This document shows, one piece after another, positions 42,429 through 46,543 of a DNA stretch of 46,543 bases. The DNA comes from Russula earlei. Taxonomy: Eukaryota; Basidiomycota; Agaricomycetes; Russulales; Russulaceae. The notes under the pieces are model-generated. The model saw only the letters and a program-made list of their open reading frames with translations, searched no databases and had not been told where the DNA came from. The translations under genes and the position numbers were made by a program. Within the stretch, counting starts at the first letter, position 1, and each line of letters begins with the position of its first letter. The DNA is taken from positions 1 through 46,543 of the forward strand of contig JAGFNK010000420.1 in the NCBI GenBank assembly GCA_025769875.1. Reading direction: 5' to 3'.

Positions 42429-42436
42429 CAAAGTTA
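42429..42436 (-). promoter_or_regulatory. -7 box (TAACTTTG) immediately before the inositol monophosphatase start
   Basis: An exact TAnnTTTG on the minus strand, four bases from the ATG at 42424. A clear -33 TTTG was not found at the usual distance. Confidence 0.4.
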
Positions 42437-42569
42437 ACCGTTGGCAGATATTTTGAGACAGACTTCTTTTATCCGGGTCGATTGATGAACAACTGATGCC
42501 CAAGGCTATTATTTTTGCGACAATTAGTTTAGTTTCGTACAAAGAACCCCTAATTATTAACCGCTGACG

Positions 42570-44099
42570 ATGGCGATAATAGATATTAAAGTCCCTGCCT
42601 CTATCTCACGCGCTCTTGGCCTACCCCGGAGCAGTGCACGCAGACAACAGGTGAAAGTGTTAAAGAAATTGCTGCGTAAAGCCAGGTTTACGGAATTCGG
42701 TCAACAATACCGGTTCGATGATATCCTCATCAGTAAACACCCCGGTAAAAAGTTCCAGGAGCTGGTTCCTACTTTCAATTACAATAAGATCTACAAAGAC
42801 TGGTGGTATAAAACCCTTGAAGGCGTACCCGATGTATGCTGGCCGGGTAAAATAAAATATTATGCCCTGTCCTCCGGTACATCAGAGGCCGCCAGTAAAT
42901 ACATTCCTGTTACCAGCGATCTGCTTCGTGGCAATAAGATCGTTATGATCAAACAACTGATCAGCCTTAAGAATTATGAGGATATTCCTTATGCTTCTAT
43001 CAGCAAAGGTTGGTTAGCCCTCGGTGGTAGTACAGAGCTGGAAAAAGGGGAAGCCGGCTATTATGCAGGCGACCTGAGTGGTATCACTGCCAAAAAACAA
43101 CCCTTCTGGTTTCAGCCCTTTTATAAACCGGGAAAAAAGATAGCCAAACAAAAAGACTGGCACAAGAAGCTGGAAGAGATCGTAGAAAAAGCCCCCGGAT
43201 GGGATATTGGTTTCGTAGTAGGGGTACCCGCCTGGATACAGATGTGTATGGAAATGATCATCAAGCGGTACAACCTCAATACCATACACGATATATGGCC
43301 CAACCTCGCCTTTTTTGTACACGGTGGCGTAAGCTTTGAACCCTACAAAAAGGGGTTTGAGAAATTACTCGCCAAACCGTTAACCTATATTGAAACCTAT
43401 TTGGCCAGCGAAGGCTTCCTCGCCTACCAGGACCGCCAGTATTCCAAAGGCATGCGCCTGGTAACAAGTGAACATATCTTCTTTGAATTCGTTCCTTTTG
43501 ATGATAAGAATTTCAATGCCGATGGCGATATGGTAGAGAATCCCGAAGCCCTCATGATACATGAAGTGGAAGAAGGAAAGGATTACGCCGTACTCATCAG
43601 CACAACCGCCGGTACCTGGCGCTACCTGCTGGGTGATACGCTTAAGTTCGTTGACAAAGAAAGATGCGAGATCGTCATCACTGGTCGTACCAAACACTTC
43701 CTCAGCCTCGTAGGCGAACACCTGAGCGTTGATAATATGAACAAAGCCATACAGGTGGCCAGTAGCCAACTGAATATTTCTATTCCTGAATTCACAGTAG
43801 CCGGCGTACCCTATGGATCTTTCTTTGCACATCACTGGTATGTAGCTTGTGATGATGCCGTAAATGCAGAACAATTACGCGTATTGATCGATAATACATT
43901 AAAAGACCTGAACGACGACTACGCAGTAGAAAGAAGAAGCGCACTAAAAGAAGTGATGTTAGATGTGCTGACCGAGCAACAGTTTATGGACTTTATGAAA
44001 GCAAAAGGTAAAGTGGGCGGGCAACACAAGTTTCCGCGCGTATTAAAAGGTAAAATGCTGGAAGACTGGCAACGTTTTTTAACCGGGCAGTTGGTATAA
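42570..44099 (+). CDS. GH3 family acyl-acid amido synthetase-like protein
   Basis: 509 residues, a bacterial homologue of the plant GH3 enzymes, which adenylate a carboxylic acid and join it to an amino acid. Seen: 'LRKARFTEFGQQYRFDDIL', 'FQELVPTFNYNKIYKDWWYK', the ATP-binding 'KIKYYALSSGTSEAASKYIP', 'LTYIETYLASEGFLAYQDR', 'RYLLGDTLKFVD' and the hinge 'EIVITGRTKHFLSLVGEHLS', followed by the C-terminal small domain. The family exists in many bacteria, mostly without known substrates. It is divergent from the inositol monophosphatase gene and followed after 27 bases by a LysE-type exporter gene, which suggests that an amino-acid conjugate could be exported (inference). Confidence 0.88.
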   Translation: MAIIDIKVPASISRALGLPRSSARRQQVKVLKKLLRKARFTEFGQQYRFDDILISKHPGKKFQELVPTFNYNKIYKDWWYKTLEGVPDVCWPGKIKYYALSSGTSEAASKYIPVTSDLLRGNKIVMIKQLISLKNYEDIPYASISKGWLALGGSTELEKGEAGYYAGDLSGITAKKQPFWFQPFYKPGKKIAKQKDWHKKLEEIVEKAPGWDIGFVVGVPAWIQMCMEMIIKRYNLNTIHDIWPNLAFFVHGGVSFEPYKKGFEKLLAKPLTYIETYLASEGFLAYQDRQYSKGMRLVTSEHIFFEFVPFDDKNFNADGDMVENPEALMIHEVEEGKDYAVLISTTAGTWRYLLGDTLKFVDKERCEIVITGRTKHFLSLVGEHLSVDNMNKAIQVASSQLNISIPEFTVAGVPYGSFFAHHWYVACDDAVNAEQLRVLIDNTLKDLNDDYAVERRSALKEVMLDVLTEQQFMDFMKAKGKVGGQHKFPRVLKGKMLEDWQRFLTGQLV

Positions 44100-44126
44100 G
44101 CTGTTCAAATAAAATCAAACTGTTTC

Positions 44127-44780
44127 ATGCTGTCAGCCTTTATAAAAGGACTTGGATTAGGATTAATATTAGCTATCTCCGTTGGTCCTGTTATTTTCTC
44201 TATTATCAAGCAAAGCCTTTACAACGGCCATAAAGCTGGCTACATTTTCGTTGCCGGAGTATCAGCCAGTGATATTACACTGGTAACCGTATGTAATCTT
44301 TTTACGGCTCTATTCTCCTCTGCGCTTACACACGAAAAACTGATTGGTATCATCGGCAGCGCCTTCCTGGTGGGCTTAGGTATCTATACCATCTTCTTCA
44401 AAAAAGTGTCCACTGATGATGGCGGCGGCTTTCATGAAGTAAAAACATTAAGAAAGCGGGACATGACAGGTATTTTCTTTTCCGGCTATCTCATGAATAC
44501 CCTTAACCCCGGCGCCCTGCTGTTTTGGTTAGCCAGTTCCGCTACCATATTGAATGACTCAGAAGGTGCAAAACACCCGATGCAATATCGCCTCATTGTT
44601 TTTATCACCTGTCTTCTTCTCGTACTCGCAACAGATATTGCCAAAGTTATCCTGGCAGGTAAGCTGCGTTCCCGCTTAACACCAAAGAACATGCACCATG
44701 TAAATGTATTGTCCGGCATTATTGTGATTGCCTTTGGTATCGCATTATTCTGGGGTGCATTTACCGGTCATTTTCTATGA
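44127..44780 (+). CDS. LysE family transporter
   Basis: 217 residues, six hydrophobic helices. The N-terminal 'GLGLGLILAISVGPVIFSII' and 'KQSLYNGHKAGYIFVAGVSA' followed by 'SDITLVTVCNLFTALF' and 'FFSGYLMNTLNPGALLFWLA' are typical of the LysE/RhtB amino-acid exporter superfamily. The N-P-G motif in the middle of the protein matches the family. It exports amino acids or similar small molecules from the cytoplasm; the substrate is unknown. The 27-base gap to the GH3 gene suggests one transcript. Confidence 0.9.
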   Translation: MLSAFIKGLGLGLILAISVGPVIFSIIKQSLYNGHKAGYIFVAGVSASDITLVTVCNLFTALFSSALTHEKLIGIIGSAFLVGLGIYTIFFKKVSTDDGGGFHEVKTLRKRDMTGIFFSGYLMNTLNPGALLFWLASSATILNDSEGAKHPMQYRLIVFITCLLLVLATDIAKVILAGKLRSRLTPKNMHHVNVLSGIIVIAFGIALFWGAFTGHFL

Positions 44781-44833
44781 TATTTTAACATATCATTTTT
44801 TGATGGCTCATGGCTTACACCTACCTTGTACAA

Positions 44834-45382
44834 ATGAAATCCATCTTACTGCTTTTGTGCATATCGGTTACTGGTATCGCTGCAGCGCAGCATGGCTTTT
44901 TACAACTACGTAAAGGCGATAGAACCATTCAAACTTTCTTCGAAGGAAGCTATATCCGCTTCGAATCAGACAATTACCAATGGATGGAAGGCCGCGTTAA
45001 GATCATCCGCGACGATAGTATCTATATAGACCTGATGGTGGAGAAAGCCGCCATTAACCATTGGGGTATGCTGGTTTCCGATACAGTTAAATATGGATTG
45101 TATGGCGTAGCACTAAGAGAGATCATTGCGGTACCCGCCAAACAAAAGGGATTAGGTATCATCCGGAGCGGCGCCCTCTTTAAAGCGCTCGGTGCAGGGT
45201 ATATCGGTCTTAACCTCATCAATTCCCTTATACAGGGCAATAATTTCTTCTCCTCCTCCAATCTTAGCGGTATTGGTATCGCCGCCGGTGTATTTTTAGT
45301 AGGGGAACTGTTCCGTATTGCGCATCCTACCACTATTACACTGGGTAAAAAATATCTGCTTCGAACTGTCGTAGTGAAATAG
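44834..45382 (+). CDS. Exported protein of unknown function (182 aa)
   Basis: Start at ATG 44834 gives a clean signal peptide (MKSILLLLCISVTGIAAAQ); the longer reading from 44810 masks it. The mature part has 'FFEGSYIRFESDNYQWMEGR', 'VKIIRDDSIYIDLMVEK' (a pattern seen in short beta-rich exported proteins), then a hydrophobic stretch 'LSGIGIAAGVFLVGELF' that could cross a membrane, and a C terminus 'TITLGKKYLLRTVVVK'. I do not recognise the family. It lies 54 bases after the LysE gene and 24 bases before mtgA on the same strand. Confidence 0.75.
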   Translation: MKSILLLLCISVTGIAAAQHGFLQLRKGDRTIQTFFEGSYIRFESDNYQWMEGRVKIIRDDSIYIDLMVEKAAINHWGMLVSDTVKYGLYGVALREIIAVPAKQKGLGIIRSGALFKALGAGYIGLNLINSLIQGNNFFSSSNLSGIGIAAGVFLVGELFRIAHPTTITLGKKYLLRTVVVK

Positions 45383-45406
45383 CTTAAACAGTATATTGCT
45401 ATCCCA

Positions 45407-46144
45407 ATGGCAAACCAAAATGGAAGTACAACTTCCTCACCCTTAAAAAAGATCTGGAAATGGACAAAGCGCATTGTGCTTTTTATGTTCCTCTCCTCTC
45501 TCCTGTACGTAATCATTACACGCTGGGTAATGCCACCCATCACTATCACACAGATCAGCAATTCTTTTAGCTATGGCCTTAAACGAAACTATGTGCGCTG
45601 GGAGGATATTTCTCCCAATGTAAAACTGGCCGCTATCGCCAGCGAGGACCAGGCTTTCCCCGACCACAATGGTTTCGATTGGAATGCTATTCAAAAAAGT
45701 CTCCACCCCAATCCCAAAAAGAAAAAGAAGAAAAAGCTCCCGCCTGGAGCCGCCGCCAGTACCATTACACAGCAAACAGCCAAGAACATTTTTCTCTGGC
45801 AGGGCAATGGTATAACAAGGTACATTCGCAAAATACCCGAAGCTTATTTTACCCTCTTAATTGAATGGATCTGGGGTAAAAAGCGCATACTGGAAGTATA
45901 CCTGAATGCCATTGAAATGGGGCCCGGTATCTTCGGGATAGAAGCCGCGGCGCAGCATTATTTTGGTAAATCTGCCAAAAATCTCACCCGCGAAGAAGCA
46001 GCCATGATCATTGCCTGCCTGCCCAATCCCAAAAAGTTCAGCGTAAAACCGATCAGCACAAGAGTAGCCTGGCGCTACCCGCAAATATTACAACAGATGC
46101 ACAACCTGGAAGGGGATGAAGACATAGAAGCATTACTAAAATAA
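45407..46144 (+). CDS. mtgA: Monofunctional peptidoglycan glycosyltransferase MtgA
   Basis: 245 residues; a GT51 enzyme that polymerises lipid II into glycan strands at the outer face of the inner membrane. A basic N terminus and one transmembrane helix (residues ~23-41) precede the catalytic domain: the essential Glu80 in 'LAAIASEDQAFPDHNGFDW', 'ASTITQQTAKNIFLWQ', the second Glu in 'RILEVYLNAIEMGPGIFGIE', and 'LTREEAAMIIACLPNP'. No transpeptidase domain follows. An uncommon run of seven Lys (residues 104-110) sits between 'SLHPNP' and 'LPPGAAAST', encoded by AAA/AAG repeats. Confidence 0.93.
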   Translation: MANQNGSTTSSPLKKIWKWTKRIVLFMFLSSLLYVIITRWVMPPITITQISNSFSYGLKRNYVRWEDISPNVKLAAIASEDQAFPDHNGFDWNAIQKSLHPNPKKKKKKKLPPGAAASTITQQTAKNIFLWQGNGITRYIRKIPEAYFTLLIEWIWGKKRILEVYLNAIEMGPGIFGIEAAAQHYFGKSAKNLTREEAAMIIACLPNPKKFSVKPISTRVAWRYPQILQQMHNLEGDEDIEALLK

Positions 46145-46154
46145 ATCGGATTAC

Positions 46155-46543
46155 ATGAACGCTGTTACAAAAAATTTATTACTGCCAATACTCCTGCTAA
46201 CAGCCTGTACATCCTCCCGTATCCCTCATTACACCTTTAACCAGAAAACAGCTGCGCCGGCCCTGCGGGCCGACATGGTGCTGCTGAAAAAAATACTCGA
46301 AGCCAATCACCCAAGCCTCTACTGGTATACATCCAGGGATAGTATTGACTACTATTTTAATACCGCCATCAACAGTATACAGGATTCTCTCACGGAAACA
46401 GCATTTCGTAACAAAGTAGCCTGGGTGATTAGTCAAATACGCTGTGGCCATACCTCTGTACGTTTCTCCAACGATTATAACAAAACCTGGGAGAAACACC
46501 GCTACCCGCAGTTTCCCCTGTATTTTAAAACATGGCAGGATAG
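46155..46543 (+). CDS. S41 family peptidase-like lipoprotein, N-terminal 129 residues; 3' end outside window
   Basis: Starts at ATG 46155, 10 bases after the mtgA stop. A lipoprotein-type signal ends in 'LLLTACTSS' (Cys near residue 18). The next segment 'LRADMVLLKKILEANHPSLY' and 'NKVAWVISQIRCGHTSVRFS' is the usual N-terminal helical region of Bacteroidota tail-specific (S41) proteases, where 'I-x-C/D-GH-T' precedes the PDZ and catalytic domains. The catalytic Ser/Lys are outside the window, so the class is a reasoned guess. It is probably anchored to the outer or inner membrane. Confidence 0.65.
   Translation, partial: MNAVTKNLLLPILLLTACTSSRIPHYTFNQKTAAPALRADMVLLKKILEANHPSLYWYTSRDSIDYYFNTAINSIQDSLTETAFRNKVAWVISQIRCGHTSVRFSNDYNKTWEKHRYPQFPLYFKTWQD

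Overview
The window looks like chromosome of a Bacteroidota bacterium, most likely family Chitinophagaceae (inferred). The signs are a SusC/SusD pair, type IX secretion (T9SS) C-terminal sorting domains, a PID-CTERM small protein, a sufBCDSE operon, promoters of the TTG-N20-TAnnTTTG type, and many signal peptides ending in A-x-A-Q. I saw no rRNA, tRNA, insertion sequence, phage gene or CRISPR array.

Layout. (1) 1-10331, minus strand: nine tightly packed genes reading from two T9SS cargo proteins through a PID-CTERM peptide, an exported alpha/beta hydrolase, a DctA-type dicarboxylate symporter, two phosphate-selective-type porins and a lamin-tail lipoprotein to ATP-dependent PEP carboxykinase. 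It reads like an envelope-to-cytoplasm module that captures C4-dicarboxylates (or related acids) and feeds them to gluconeogenesis. (2) 10493-13052, plus: a frameshifted single-pass membrane protein of unknown family, a Crp/Fnr regulator and an M24 peptidase-like protein. (3) 13130-22038: a small pectin / rhamnogalacturonan locus, with a PL9 pectate lyase and an exo-rhamnogalacturonan-lyase-like protein (plus) converging on susC/susD (minus) at a shared terminator. (4) 22287-28471, minus: sufB-C-D-S-E, a DUF59 (SufT-like) gene and an Rrf2 regulator, with a palindrome in the sufB promoter. (5) 28804-34942: GlxA/AraC regulator, PhnB-like VOC protein, self-regulated ArsR repressor, MATE exporter, DinB protein, YoaK-like protein and beta-carbonic anhydrase. 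(6) 35154-38751, plus: a Ser/Thr/Ala/Asn-rich exported protein, a broken beta-barrel gene, an Nfu Fe-S carrier and a DUF2891 protein. (7) 38813-46543: OsmC, PnuC and NadR-type kinase, frameshifted thiL, inositol monophosphatase, a GH3-family acyl-acid amido synthetase followed by a LysE-type exporter, a small exported protein, the MtgA glycosyltransferase and the start of an S41-protease-like lipoprotein.

A quality signal runs through the window. At least seven one-base frameshifts interrupt otherwise well-conserved reading frames (near 3212-3241, 10498, 10987, 36127, 36271, 36795 and 41508). Several fall in A or T runs, and one disrupts thiL, which is normally needed for thiamine diphosphate. 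This points to base-calling or assembly errors more than to gene decay, although some could be real.
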